Shown piece after piece: positions 33,474 through 42,791 of a DNA stretch of 54,469 nucleotides (its first letter is position 1; the number at the start of each line of letters is the position of its first letter). The translations under genes were made by a program, and so were the position numbers. Below the pieces are notes generated by a model, which was given only the letters and a program-made list of their open reading frames with translations, had not been told where the DNA came from and made no database searches. Origin of the DNA: Clostridia bacterium (lineage in GTDB: Bacteria; Bacillota; Clostridia; Oscillospirales; CAG-272); NCBI GenBank assembly GCA_017453255.1, contig JAFTKN010000017.1, forward strand, positions 1 to 54,469, in the 5' to 3' direction.

Positions 33474-33502
33474 TTGAATATTTGTTATAAATATGATAGA
33501 AT
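33474..33502 (+). promoter_or_regulatory. SigA promoter of miaB-ylbF-mutSL-tgt
   Basis: TTGAAT and TAGAAT are 17 bases apart, with TGA before the -10. Confidence 0.7.
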
Positions 33503-33562
33503 ATAATATACTTGTATAATTTTTATATAATTTATATAATTTTTATTCTTAAGGAGTGAATT

Positions 33563-34957
33563 ATGGGCTTTGTTTCTATTGAAAAATTAAATAAGCAAAA
33601 TGAATATATAGCCGAAATTCGTGCCTTAATAAAGGGACTTTCCAAAAAAGCCTTTGTGTTTACGTTGGGCTGTCAGCAAAATGAAGCGGATAGTGAAAAG
33701 CTTATGGGCATGCTTAAAAGCATGGGATACACAATTACTGATAAAGAAAATGAGGCAGATGTTTTAATTGTTAATACCTGCGCAATTAGAGAGCATGCTG
33801 AAAGAAGGGCCTTGTCGATTATAGGACGCTTTAAGCATTATAAGAATAGTAACCCTGATATAATAATTGGAGTTTGTGGCTGTATGACTGCTCAAGAGCA
33901 TCGTATGGAGCAAATGAAAAACTCCTATCATTATGTGGATTTCACTTTTGGTACTGGTGCTCTTCATCGTTTACCCGAGTTTATTTATAATGCAATAAAT
34001 AAGTCTAAGCGCTATTTTGATAAAGATATTGAAATACCTGAAATAGCAGAGGGCATCAACATAAATAGACAAAGCAAATACAAGGCGTGGGTTAGCATAA
34101 TGTATGGTTGCAACAATTTTTGTACCTACTGCATAGTGCCCTATGTACGTGGACGTGAGCGTAGTCGTAAAATGGAGGACGTTTTAAACGAGGTAAGAGA
34201 CCTTGTTAAAAAAGGCTATAAGGATATAACCTTGCTCGGACAAAATGTAAACTCCTATGGTAAGGATTTAGAGAAAAGACCCACTATTGCTGATTTGATA
34301 AATGAGATTCATAAAATAGATGGTGATTTTTGGATACATCTTATGACCTCACACCCAAAGGACGCATCTGAAGAGATGCTTGAGGCAGTTTCAAAAAGCC
34401 CAAGAACAAAAGGACATTTTCATCTCCCACTTCAGTCTGGCTCTGATGAGGTTCTATGCAGAATGAATAGAAGGTACACCACCGAAAAATATCTAAAAAT
34501 CATTGAGAGCCTTAGAGAAAAAACCCCAGAGGTCGTTCTTACAACTGACATAATTGTTGGCTTTCCAGGTGAAACAGATGAGGATTTTGAAAAGACCATT
34601 GACCTAATTAAAAAGGTAAAATACGATTCGATATTTAGCTTTATTTATTCGAGAAGAAAAGGAACTCCTGCTGATAAAATGAAGGAGCAAATTTCCGAGG
34701 AAATAAAGCACGAAAGATATGATAGGCTTTGTCAGGTTCAAAATGAAATTGCCTATGAGAAGAATCAGATGATGGTCGGAAAAATCGTTAAGGTTTTGGT
34801 TGATGGAAAAAGCAAGAATAATGAAAATGTCTATACAACAAGAACTGATGGAAACAAAATTGTTCATATAGAAAGCGACAAGGATTATACAGGTCAATTT
34901 ATTAATGTTAAAATCACACGTGCAGACACCTTTGCCTTGTACGGTGAAAAAATATAA
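33563..34957 (+). CDS. miaB: tRNA-2-methylthio-N6-isopentenyladenosine synthase MiaB
   Basis: A 464-residue radical-SAM methylthiotransferase modifying A37 of UNN-reading tRNAs. The N-terminal UPF0004 domain carries the auxiliary-cluster cysteines Cys37, Cys73 and Cys107. The radical SAM motif CNNFCTYC gives Cys183, Cys187 and Cys190. The YVRGRERSR segment and a C-terminal TRAM domain (about 395-460) follow. The first 28 residues precede the usual start of the fold, as in Bacillus YmcB. AAGGAG site. miaA is not in the window. Confidence 0.95.
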   Translation: MGFVSIEKLNKQNEYIAEIRALIKGLSKKAFVFTLGCQQNEADSEKLMGMLKSMGYTITDKENEADVLIVNTCAIREHAERRALSIIGRFKHYKNSNPDIIIGVCGCMTAQEHRMEQMKNSYHYVDFTFGTGALHRLPEFIYNAINKSKRYFDKDIEIPEIAEGININRQSKYKAWVSIMYGCNNFCTYCIVPYVRGRERSRKMEDVLNEVRDLVKKGYKDITLLGQNVNSYGKDLEKRPTIADLINEIHKIDGDFWIHLMTSHPKDASEEMLEAVSKSPRTKGHFHLPLQSGSDEVLCRMNRRYTTEKYLKIIESLREKTPEVVLTTDIIVGFPGETDEDFEKTIDLIKKVKYDSIFSFIYSRRKGTPADKMKEQISEEIKHERYDRLCQVQNEIAYEKNQMMVGKIVKVLVDGKSKNNENVYTTRTDGNKIVHIESDKDYTGQFINVKITRADTFALYGEKI

Positions 34958-34973
34958 AATAGGAGAAGTTAAA

Positions 34974-35369
34974 ATGGAAATTATGGAGCTTGCAGCAAAG
35001 CTTGGTCAGGCTATTAAGGCTGACGAAAGAATTGCTAAAATGAATGAAGCTAAGGAAGCTTACGAAAAGGATGAAAAAATTCAAGCATTGATGCTTGAAT
35101 ACAACACACAGCAAATTGCACTTGCAGAGGAGTATAAGAAGGAGCCAGTTGACGAAAAAATCATTGACGCTATCGGAAATCGTCTTGACGAAATCGTTGC
35201 AGAGGTTACTGCTATGCCTGTATTCGTTCAGATTAACGAGGCACAAGAGGCTGTAAATGCACTTATGAACGAGGTTAATGCTGAAATTGAGTTTAATATC
35301 ACAGGTGAGCGTCCTTGCACACACGATTGCCATTCCTGTGGTTCAGATTGCGGACACCACCATCATTAA
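34974..35369 (+). CDS. YlbF/RicF family protein with Cys/His-rich tail
   Basis: A 131-residue helical protein. Residues 1-105 match the YlbF/YmcA family (LGQAIKADERIAKMNEAKEAY, then MPVFVQINEAQEAVNAL). The last 20 residues hold four cysteines (115, 119, 122, 126) and five or more histidines (ending HHHH), a likely metal or Fe-S site. In Bacillus, YlbF (RicF) and YmcA (RicA) join RicT. The RicT gene is at 7110-7985, and YmcA lies next to miaB in Bacillus, so this protein may take the RicA or RicF position. I start it at 34974 behind AGGAG; a longer frame overlaps miaB. Confidence 0.88.
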   Translation: MEIMELAAKLGQAIKADERIAKMNEAKEAYEKDEKIQALMLEYNTQQIALAEEYKKEPVDEKIIDAIGNRLDEIVAEVTAMPVFVQINEAQEAVNALMNEVNAEIEFNITGERPCTHDCHSCGSDCGHHHH

Positions 35370-35377
35370 TTAATACA

Positions 35378-35403
35378 AACGTATGCAAATATGTTCATAC
35401 GTT
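35378..35403 (+). promoter_or_regulatory. inverted repeat between ylbF and mutS
   Basis: AACGTATG and CATACGTT form an 8-bp stem with a 10-base loop. It is not followed by a T run, so it is not a normal terminator; an mRNA processing site or a weak operator is possible. Confidence 0.4.
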
Positions 35404-35424
35404 AAAGAAAGAAGGTAGGACAGT

Positions 35425-38004
35425 ATGACATCAATGATGCTTCAATATCTCGAGATAAAAGAACAATATAAAGATTTTATACTGCTCTATCGTCTTGGAG
35501 ATTTTTACGAAATGTTCTTTCAGGATGCAATAACTGCATCAAGAGAGCTTGAGCTTACTTTAACGGGCAGAGATTGTGGAGAAAAGGAGCGCGCACCTAT
35601 GTGTGGCGTTCCTTACCACAGTGTAGAGCCTTATATAGGTAAGCTTATCTCTAAGGGCTATAAGGTAGCCATCTGTGAGCAAATTGAGGACCCTAGCACA
35701 GCAAAGGGTATAGTTAAGCGTGAGGTTGTAAGGGAAATCACTCCTGGTACAATTACAGAAAGCTCAATGCTTACAGAAAATAAAAATAACTATCTTTGTT
35801 CCTTGTATTTCGAAAGAGGTAAGATAGGTATTTGCTTTGCAGATATTTCAACTGGTGAAATGTCTGCTACAATAGTTGAAAATGAACCAAGCCGAGTTTT
35901 AAACGAGCTTGGAACATATATGCCTAAGGAAATCATAACGAATATATCAAAGGATGATGATTCCTTCCTCGGTGATTTTGCAAGGGCAAGATTAAGTGCA
36001 CTCGTTGAATATGAATTACCATTTTATGAGTACCAAAGGTGTACAGAAAATGTTTTAAGACAATTTGGTAAGGAGTTTTTTGACGAAAATGAGCTTGATT
36101 CTGCACTAATTTTATCAATCGGTGCGATTTTAGAATACATAATCAAAACCCAAAAAACTGACATTTCCTACATAAACCACATAAATATCTATTCCAAGGG
36201 ACAATATCTTGAAATGGATTTGAATACAAGACGAAACTTAGAGCTTTGCGAAACTATGCGCTCTAAGGAAAAGCGTGGCAGTCTTTATTGGGTGCTTGAT
36301 AAAACAAAGACCTCAATGGGTGCAAGAATGCTTAGAAGTTATATTGAGCATCCGTTACTTGACGTAAAGCGCATACTTGATAGACAGGGCGCTGTTACGA
36401 CCTTATATAACGACCTTGTTTTAAGAGGAGAAATTTCTAACCTTTTAAATAATGTTTTAGACCTTGAAAGACTTATGACTAAGGTTGTATATGGTAGTGC
36501 AAATGGTAAGGATATGAGGGCCATTTCCTCAACTATTTCCGTAATTCCAGAAATTAAAAATCTTCTATATACAGTAAATACCAAAGAATTAGTTAATATA
36601 AGAGAAAATCTCGATCCACTTGATGATATAAGAAATCTAATTGATGATATGATTGTGGAATTACCACCATTCTCAATTCGTGAGGGTGGCTTTATAAAGG
36701 ACGGCTTTAGCCAAGAGGTTGATAAGCTTCGTGAAATTATGACAGATGGTAAGGGCTGGATTGAGAGAATAGAAGAGGATGAAAGACAAAAAACAGGCAT
36801 CAAAACCTTGAAAATTGGATATAATCGTGTATTTGGCTATTATATCGAGGTTACAAAATCCTTTATGGATCAAGTGCCTGACAATTACATTAGAAAGCAA
36901 ACGTTATCAAACTGTGAAAGATATATTACCGAGGAAATAAAGGAAATGGAAAACTCGGTTTTAGGCGCAAAGGACAAGCTTGCAAGCTTAGAGTACGAGC
37001 TTTTTGTTGGACTTCGTAATAAGGTGTCTGAGGCGCTTAAGCGAATTCAAATTAGTGCAAATATGCTTGCACGCCTTGATGTTTATGTCTCACTTGCAGA
37101 GGTAGCGGTTAAAAATAATTACACCTGTCCGGAGGTTGATTATAGTGATGTAATCGAAATTAAGGACGGAAGACACCCAGTTGTAGAAAATATGGTTAAG
37201 GATAGCTATTTTGTACCTAATGACACCTATCTAAATACTACAACTGACAAAATGGCACTAATTACAGGACCTAACATGGCAGGTAAATCAACATATATGC
37301 GACAAAGTGCGTTGATTATACTAATGGCGCAAATTGGCTCATTTGTTCCTTGTAAGAGTGCAAGAATAGGTATAGTAGATAAGCTCTTTACAAGAGTAGG
37401 TGCATCAGATGATTTAGCATCAGGGCAGTCAACCTTTATGCTTGAAATGACTGAGGTAGCCTACATTCTTGAAAATGCAACGAAAAAGAGCTTTATAATC
37501 TATGACGAAATCGGTAGAGGTACATCTACCTTCGACGGAATGAGTATAGCAAGAGCAATAGCTGAATATACAGCAGGAAAGAAAATAGGCGCAAGATCTA
37601 TGTTTGCAACTCACTATCACGAGCTTACAAGTCTTGAAAATGAGGTTGAGGGCATAATAAATTACAATATTGCCGCAAAGAAAAGGGGAGATGATATCAC
37701 CTTCCTTAGAAAAATCGTAAAAGGGCCTACAGATGATAGCTATGGTATTGAGGTAGCTAAGCTGGCAGGAGTACCAAACGAGGTTGTAAAGCGTGCTAAA
37801 AATGTGCTTGCTGATATGATTGAAAACGGCACAGTAAAGCCTTTAGCGAAAAAGAAGCAAGCTGAGGCAAGCGTGTCAATGAGCTTTGAGGATATTGCTA
37901 CATATGAAATTGCTGATAAGGTTAAAAAGGTTGATTTGAATACCCTAACACCTATTGAGGCAATGAACTTTATATTTGAACTAAAGAAGCTTTTTAATGA
38001 GTAA
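35425..38004 (+). CDS. mutS: DNA mismatch repair protein MutS
   Basis: An 859-residue mismatch-recognition ATPase. The mismatch-binding FYEMF (Phe-x-Glu) lies near residues 27-31. The connector, lever and clamp domains follow; Walker A GPNMAGKST begins near 614, followed by DEIGRGTSTFDG and the ATHYHEL motif. The C-terminal helix-turn-helix and tail are complete. It is followed 9 bases later by mutL. Confidence 0.97.
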   Translation: MTSMMLQYLEIKEQYKDFILLYRLGDFYEMFFQDAITASRELELTLTGRDCGEKERAPMCGVPYHSVEPYIGKLISKGYKVAICEQIEDPSTAKGIVKREVVREITPGTITESSMLTENKNNYLCSLYFERGKIGICFADISTGEMSATIVENEPSRVLNELGTYMPKEIITNISKDDDSFLGDFARARLSALVEYELPFYEYQRCTENVLRQFGKEFFDENELDSALILSIGAILEYIIKTQKTDISYINHINIYSKGQYLEMDLNTRRNLELCETMRSKEKRGSLYWVLDKTKTSMGARMLRSYIEHPLLDVKRILDRQGAVTTLYNDLVLRGEISNLLNNVLDLERLMTKVVYGSANGKDMRAISSTISVIPEIKNLLYTVNTKELVNIRENLDPLDDIRNLIDDMIVELPPFSIREGGFIKDGFSQEVDKLREIMTDGKGWIERIEEDERQKTGIKTLKIGYNRVFGYYIEVTKSFMDQVPDNYIRKQTLSNCERYITEEIKEMENSVLGAKDKLASLEYELFVGLRNKVSEALKRIQISANMLARLDVYVSLAEVAVKNNYTCPEVDYSDVIEIKDGRHPVVENMVKDSYFVPNDTYLNTTTDKMALITGPNMAGKSTYMRQSALIILMAQIGSFVPCKSARIGIVDKLFTRVGASDDLASGQSTFMLEMTEVAYILENATKKSFIIYDEIGRGTSTFDGMSIARAIAEYTAGKKIGARSMFATHYHELTSLENEVEGIINYNIAAKKRGDDITFLRKIVKGPTDDSYGIEVAKLAGVPNEVVKRAKNVLADMIENGTVKPLAKKKQAEASVSMSFEDIATYEIADKVKKVDLNTLTPIEAMNFIFELKKLFNE

Positions 38005-38013
38005 GGGGTTAAG

Positions 38014-39987
38014 ATGGGACAGATAAATGTACTCTCATTTGAGGTAGCTAATTTAATAGCCGCTGGCGAGGTTGTTGACCGTCCCTCATCAGTAGTTAAG
38101 GAGCTACTTGAAAATGCGATTGACTCAGGTGCAAATCGTATAATAATTGAAATCAAAAATGGTGGAAGCACATTTATAAGAATAACAGATAACGGCTGTG
38201 GTATTGAGCATAGTCAGCTTCCAATCGCAATTTTGCGACACGCCACGAGCAAAATAAAGGATAAGGATGACTTGGAAAGCATTATGACCTTAGGCTTTAG
38301 AGGAGAGGCACTTGCAGCGATATCCTCTGTTTCTAAGATGAGAATAATGTCTAAAATGTCTCAAAATGAGCTTGGCTCACTTCTTGAAGCCCATGCAGGC
38401 AAGATTGTAAGTCATACAGAAACAGGCTGTGCCGATGGTACAACTGTAATAGTAGAGGATTTGTTTTATAACGTACCTGCAAGAAAGAAATTTCTAAAAA
38501 AGGATTCAAGTGAAACTGCATCTATCACGTCTGTGGTAGAAAAGGTAGCAATGTCACGCCCAGACATATCCTTTAGATATATTTGTGATGGTGAATTAAA
38601 ATATTTAACCTCTGGTGACGGAATCTTGCAAAACGTGATTTATGCTATTTTGGGCAGGGACGTGGCTAAAAAAACGATAAAGGTTGATAGAAATGAGGAC
38701 GGAATTTATGTTAGTGGATTTATCTCCACTCCTGAAATTGCAAGAGCAAGCCGTAGCTTAGAAACCTTTTTTGTAAACTCGAGATTTATAAGAAGCAAAG
38801 CACTTTCAGCAGTAGTTGAGGAGGCGTATAGCTCCTATATCCCACAGGGAAGATTTCCATTTTGTGTATTAAATGTTACTATTGATCCTAAAACAGTCGA
38901 TGTAAACGTGCATCCGTCTAAATTGGAGGTTAAGTTCTCTAATGAGAGAATTGTTAATCAAGCTGTTTATTATGCCGTAAGAAGTGCGCTCTCAACTGAC
39001 ATTGAAAGGCCTGAGCTGTTTTTCGAGCCTGAGGAAAAAATTACTCAAAAGGCACAATCATTACTTAGTGCCAAAGCCCCTATAAATGACGGAAATATAC
39101 CTGCATATAAGGGTGAAAGGATTGTATTTGATTCAAACCTAAACATAGGAACATTAAGGCAAAATAACACGATAGATTATAGTGGATATAACGAAAAAAA
39201 CAACCACAGGGTGAAGGAAAATGATAAAATTGATGTTGCTCAAACGTATGTTGAGGATGAGTTTTCCTTAAAATTCCCTAAAAATGCTCAAGCAACAAAG
39301 CCTCAGGAGGCTTCTAATATAAGTCTTGATGTGGTAATAGAAAAATCAAGAAATGCAGATGATTTGTCTAAAGAAATAACTATAGTAGAGCAAAATAAAA
39401 TAGTTCCTGAATACAGAATTATAGGTGAAGCATTTAATTGCTATGTGATTGTAGAGCTTGGTGATACTATGTATTTGATTGACAAGCATGCAGCACACGA
39501 AAGAATAATTTTTGAGGATTTGAAGAAAAAGCTTAACGAAAAGACCCCATCATCGCAAATGCTTCTTGTTCCAATACCAGTAACTCTTGATAGTAGCGAG
39601 CTTGGAGCACTTGAAGAATGGAAAGAGGATATTAATAAAATAGGCTTTGGCTTTACTATTCAAAACGGGAAGGTGTTTATTGACGAAATACCTGCTGAAA
39701 TAGAAACCTGCTCGGCACAGGATAGCTTTATTGAGCTTGTGTCTAAGCTCTCTTTAGGTGAAGCTGAGGCGCAAAGAGCAAAGTACGATTTTTTTGAAAA
39801 GGCACTTTATCAAACATCCTGTAAGGCAGCAATAAAGGCGGGTAGAGTGTACGAAAAAGAGCATATTAAGTGGATTGTTGACCGAGTTTTAACACTCGAT
39901 AACATAAAATACTGCCCACATGGCAGACCAATTGCCTTTGAGGTAACAAAGCACTTTTTAGAAAAGCAATTTGAAAGGATAAAATAA
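38014..39987 (+). CDS. mutL: DNA mismatch repair endonuclease MutL
   Basis: A 657-residue GHKL ATPase. The N-terminal motifs ELLENAIDSGA, DNGCGI and GFRGEALAAISS are intact. After a linker of about 150 residues, the C-terminal domain has the endonuclease motif DKHAAHERIIFE (usual DQHAxxERxxxE), plus CKAAIKAG and CPHGRP, so it should nick DNA itself as expected in bacteria without MutH. Its stop shares one base with the tgt start. Confidence 0.96.
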   Translation: MGQINVLSFEVANLIAAGEVVDRPSSVVKELLENAIDSGANRIIIEIKNGGSTFIRITDNGCGIEHSQLPIAILRHATSKIKDKDDLESIMTLGFRGEALAAISSVSKMRIMSKMSQNELGSLLEAHAGKIVSHTETGCADGTTVIVEDLFYNVPARKKFLKKDSSETASITSVVEKVAMSRPDISFRYICDGELKYLTSGDGILQNVIYAILGRDVAKKTIKVDRNEDGIYVSGFISTPEIARASRSLETFFVNSRFIRSKALSAVVEEAYSSYIPQGRFPFCVLNVTIDPKTVDVNVHPSKLEVKFSNERIVNQAVYYAVRSALSTDIERPELFFEPEEKITQKAQSLLSAKAPINDGNIPAYKGERIVFDSNLNIGTLRQNNTIDYSGYNEKNNHRVKENDKIDVAQTYVEDEFSLKFPKNAQATKPQEASNISLDVVIEKSRNADDLSKEITIVEQNKIVPEYRIIGEAFNCYVIVELGDTMYLIDKHAAHERIIFEDLKKKLNEKTPSSQMLLVPIPVTLDSSELGALEEWKEDINKIGFGFTIQNGKVFIDEIPAEIETCSAQDSFIELVSKLSLGEAEAQRAKYDFFEKALYQTSCKAAIKAGRVYEKEHIKWIVDRVLTLDNIKYCPHGRPIAFEVTKHFLEKQFERIK

Positions 39988-41123
39988 TGTTCACGGTTTT
40001 AAAAACTGAAGGCAGGGCAAGACGTGGAGTGATGGAAACGGTCCATGGTACAATTCAAACCCCAGTATTTATGAATGTAGGCACCTGTGCAGCTATAAAG
40101 GGTGGAGTTTCTACTATGGATTTAAAAGAACTAAAATGTCAAGTAGAGCTTTCTAACACCTATCATTTGCATATTCGTCCAGGCGATAAGCTGATACATG
40201 ACCTTGGTGGAATACATAAATTTTTTAACTGGGATAGACCAGTTTTAACAGATAGTGGTGGATTTCAGGTTTTCTCACTTGCGCAGCTTCGTAAAATCAA
40301 GGAGGAGGGTGTTTATTTTGCATCTCACATTGATGGAAAACGTATATTTATGGGGCCTGAGGAATCAATGCAAATTCAGTCCAACCTTGCGTCAACTATT
40401 GCTATGGCATTTGATGAATGTATTGAAAATCCTGCACCATACCAATACACAAAGGATTCATGTGATAGAACTGTCAGATGGCTTGTAAGATGCAAAAAGG
40501 AAATGGAAAGATTAAATTCCCTTCCAGATACCATTAATAAAAATCAGTTGCTTTTTGGTATAAATCAAGGTAGCACTTATGAGGATTTAAGAATTGAGCA
40601 TATGAAGCAAATTGCTGAGCTCGATTTAGATGGCTATGCAATTGGTGGGCTTGCTGTTGGTGAAAAGACTGAGGATATGTATCGCATAATTGATGCAGTT
40701 GAGCCTTATATGCCTAAAAATAAGCCAAGATATTTAATGGGAGTAGGCACTCCTTGTAATATTATTGAGGCGGTGTATCGTGGAGTCGATTTCTTTGACT
40801 GCGTAATGCCAAGCCGTAATGCAAGGCATGGAAATTTGTTTACATGGAATGGAAAAATGAACATCGCAAACGAAAAGTATTTTAACGATTCACGTCCAAT
40901 TTCAGAGGAATGTGGCTGTCCAGCCTGCCGTAATTATTCAAGAGCATATATAAGGCATCTTATAAAAGCTAAGGAAGCCTTAGGAATGCGTCTTTGCGTG
41001 CTTCATAATCTCTATTTCTATAATGAGCTTATGGAAAAAATTAGAGAAGCACTTGATAAGGGCGAGTATGAGGAATTTTATCAAAAATACAGAATATTAT
41101 TGGGTGAAAGAAATCCAGATTAG
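39987..41123 (+). CDS. tgt: queuine/preQ1 tRNA-guanine transglycosylase
   Basis: A 378-residue TIM-barrel enzyme that swaps G34 of GUN tRNAs for preQ1. The nucleophile/acid region TDSGGFQVFSL has Asp89. Asp in FDCVMPSRNARHG follows near 273-285. The zinc site CGCPAC begins at 310 with a later His near 338. Full length. No queuosine synthesis genes (queA, queCDE) are in the window. Confidence 0.95.
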   Translation: MFTVLKTEGRARRGVMETVHGTIQTPVFMNVGTCAAIKGGVSTMDLKELKCQVELSNTYHLHIRPGDKLIHDLGGIHKFFNWDRPVLTDSGGFQVFSLAQLRKIKEEGVYFASHIDGKRIFMGPEESMQIQSNLASTIAMAFDECIENPAPYQYTKDSCDRTVRWLVRCKKEMERLNSLPDTINKNQLLFGINQGSTYEDLRIEHMKQIAELDLDGYAIGGLAVGEKTEDMYRIIDAVEPYMPKNKPRYLMGVGTPCNIIEAVYRGVDFFDCVMPSRNARHGNLFTWNGKMNIANEKYFNDSRPISEECGCPACRNYSRAYIRHLIKAKEALGMRLCVLHNLYFYNELMEKIREALDKGEYEEFYQKYRILLGERNPD

Positions 41124-41132
41124 GAGAAAAAT

Positions 41133-41966
41133 ATGTATAATTCTATAATGCTATTTCCAGAAGGAAAAATTAAGGCACTAACATTCAGCTATGATGATGG
41201 CGAAAAGCAGGATATTAGACTTATCGAGCTATTTAATAAATATGGCGTTAAGGGCACATTTAATTTGAATAGTGGACTAATGGAAAAAAGTGATGAAAGT
41301 AAGAATTCTAAGGTAACTCTTGAGCAAATTCCAAGGATTTATAAAGGTCACGAGGTTGCAGTTCATGCTGAAAAACACTCATTTTTAGAAAAATTACCTT
41401 ACCCTGTGGTTGTAAAGGAGCTTTACGAGGATAGAAAAACTCTTGAAAAATATACAGGCTACATAGTAAGAGGAATGGCATATCCATTTGGAACCTATAG
41501 TGACGATGTTGTAAGAATTGCAAAGGACGTAGGAATTAAATATTCAAGAACAGTGGAAGCACACCATTGCTTCAAAATACCAACTGATTGGCTAAGAATG
41601 CCATCAACCTGTCACCATGCAGATAAACAGCTTTTTGAATTAGCAGACTGGTTTTTAAAAGAGGACCCAACACAGAAATGGTCATCTACAGCAGGAAATT
41701 TGTTCTATGTATGGGGACATTCCTATGAGTTCAGAACTGAAGAGGACTGGGAAAGAATGGAAAAGTTTGTAAGTATGGTAGCAAATAAAGAAGACACATG
41801 GTATGCAACCAATATCGAAATTTACGACTATGTAGAAGCATATCGTAGCCTTGAGTATTCTACTGACCTAAAAAGAGTATATAATCCAAGCGCTAAAACT
41901 GTATGGATAAAAGCAAACGGAAATGTTTACAAAATCCCATCAGGAAAAACAGTTAAAATCAATTGA
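41133..41966 (+). CDS. polysaccharide deacetylase family protein
   Basis: A 277-residue NodB-homology protein. The first motif is TFSYDDGEKQD (residues 15-25), close to TFDDG. The metal histidines lie in VAVHAEKHSF, and YPFG (AYPFGTYSDD) follows. There is no signal peptide, so it acts in the cytoplasm or on a small substrate rather than on the wall. The last 20 residues are a beta-rich tail. Its substrate is not known. It closes the miaB-tgt run before a strong terminator. Confidence 0.82.
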   Translation: MYNSIMLFPEGKIKALTFSYDDGEKQDIRLIELFNKYGVKGTFNLNSGLMEKSDESKNSKVTLEQIPRIYKGHEVAVHAEKHSFLEKLPYPVVVKELYEDRKTLEKYTGYIVRGMAYPFGTYSDDVVRIAKDVGIKYSRTVEAHHCFKIPTDWLRMPSTCHHADKQLFELADWFLKEDPTQKWSSTAGNLFYVWGHSYEFRTEEDWERMEKFVSMVANKEDTWYATNIEIYDYVEAYRSLEYSTDLKRVYNPSAKTVWIKANGNVYKIPSGKTVKIN

Positions 41967-41977
41967 ATTAGCTTAAT

Positions 41978-42007
41978 AAAAAATCCGACCACGTGGTCGG
42001 ATTTTTT
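41978..42007. terminator. perfectly palindromic bidirectional terminator
   Basis: A 30-base perfect palindrome with centre CCACGTGG and outer A6/T6 tracts. It lies between the convergent deacetylase and ferredoxin-like genes and serves both strands. Confidence 0.88.
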
Positions 42008-42009
42008 GT

Positions 42010-42699
42010 TTAGTCTAATATTTTTCCATCTGTGGAAATGGTTACAACCTGCCAAGGAATGAATTTTCCACTTGATATAAGTGCGCGCTTAACTGCGTTT
42101 TCAATGCCGCCACAGCAAGGCACCTCCATTCTTACAACAGTAACACTCTTAATATCGTTGTTCTTGATTATTGCAGAAAGCTTTTCTGTATAATCGACCT
42201 CGTCGAGCTTAGGACAACCTATAAGTGTTATGTGATTTCTAATAAATTCATTGTGGAAATTTCCATAGGCAACTGCAGTACAATCTGCTGCAACGAGCAA
42301 TTTTGCGCCGTCAAAATATGGAGCATTTATTGGCACTAACTTGATTTGAACGGGCCACTGTGATAGCTGACTTGAATTAACTTGCTGAATAGGAATGTCA
42401 CAAGCCTCTCTCTTTATTGACTTTGAGTTTGTTCCAGGGCAACCACAGGGTAAAGTATTTTTCTTAGCCTTAGCCTCGTTTACTGCATTTTCATCATAGG
42501 CAGGAGCCTCTCTAATTTCAAAGCTGATTGCATCAACAGGGCAAGCAGGTAAGCAGTCTCCAAGACCATCGCAGTAGTGCTCCTTAGTTAGCTTTGCCTT
42601 TCCGTTTACCATTTCTATTGCTCCCTCGTGGCATGCAGAGGCACATGCACCACAGCCATTACATTTTTCTTCGTCAATTTTAATAATTTTACGTAGCAT
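42010..42699 (-). CDS. 4Fe-4S binding protein with C-terminal domain
   Basis: A 229-residue cytoplasmic iron-sulfur protein. The first cluster motif is CNGCGACASACH (Cys13, Cys16, Cys19, Cys23). The second is CDGLGDCLPACP, where the middle cysteine is replaced by Gly46, so a 3Fe-4S or a differently ligated cluster is likely. A CGCPG motif near 94 and a PCCGG motif near 195 suggest further metal binding. Proteins like this occur next to Crp/Fnr regulators in many anaerobes, as here (divergent, 92 bases). Probably redox-related; exact partner unknown. Confidence 0.85.
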   Translation of the reverse strand: MLRKIIKIDEEKCNGCGACASACHEGAIEMVNGKAKLTKEHYCDGLGDCLPACPVDAISFEIREAPAYDENAVNEAKAKKNTLPCGCPGTNSKSIKREACDIPIQQVNSSQLSQWPVQIKLVPINAPYFDGAKLLVAADCTAVAYGNFHNEFIRNHITLIGCPKLDEVDYTEKLSAIIKNNDIKSVTVVRMEVPCCGGIENAVKRALISSGKFIPWQVVTISTDGKILD

Positions 42700-42718
42700 A
42701 ATAAATCTCCTTAGGTAC

Positions 42719-42747
42719 TTGTATTTACGATTTAATTATAGTACAAT
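42719..42747 (+). promoter_or_regulatory. promoter of the Crp/Fnr gene
   Basis: TTGTAT and TACAAT are 17 bases apart. The -35 lies within the motif TTGTATTTACGA, which recurs as TTGTTTTTACAA at 42764-42775, downstream of the predicted start. Confidence 0.5.
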
Positions 42748-42763
42748 AATTATGATAAATCGG

Positions 42764-42775
42764 TTGTTTTTACAA
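42764..42775 (+). promoter_or_regulatory. candidate Crp/Fnr operator
   Basis: TTGT-TTTT-ACAA is a 4-4-4 inverted repeat. With the related site at 42719-42730 it brackets the promoter between the divergent ferredoxin-like and regulator genes, a likely place for autoregulation. Confidence 0.4.
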
Positions 42776-42791
42776 CGGAAAAGAGAATTTT

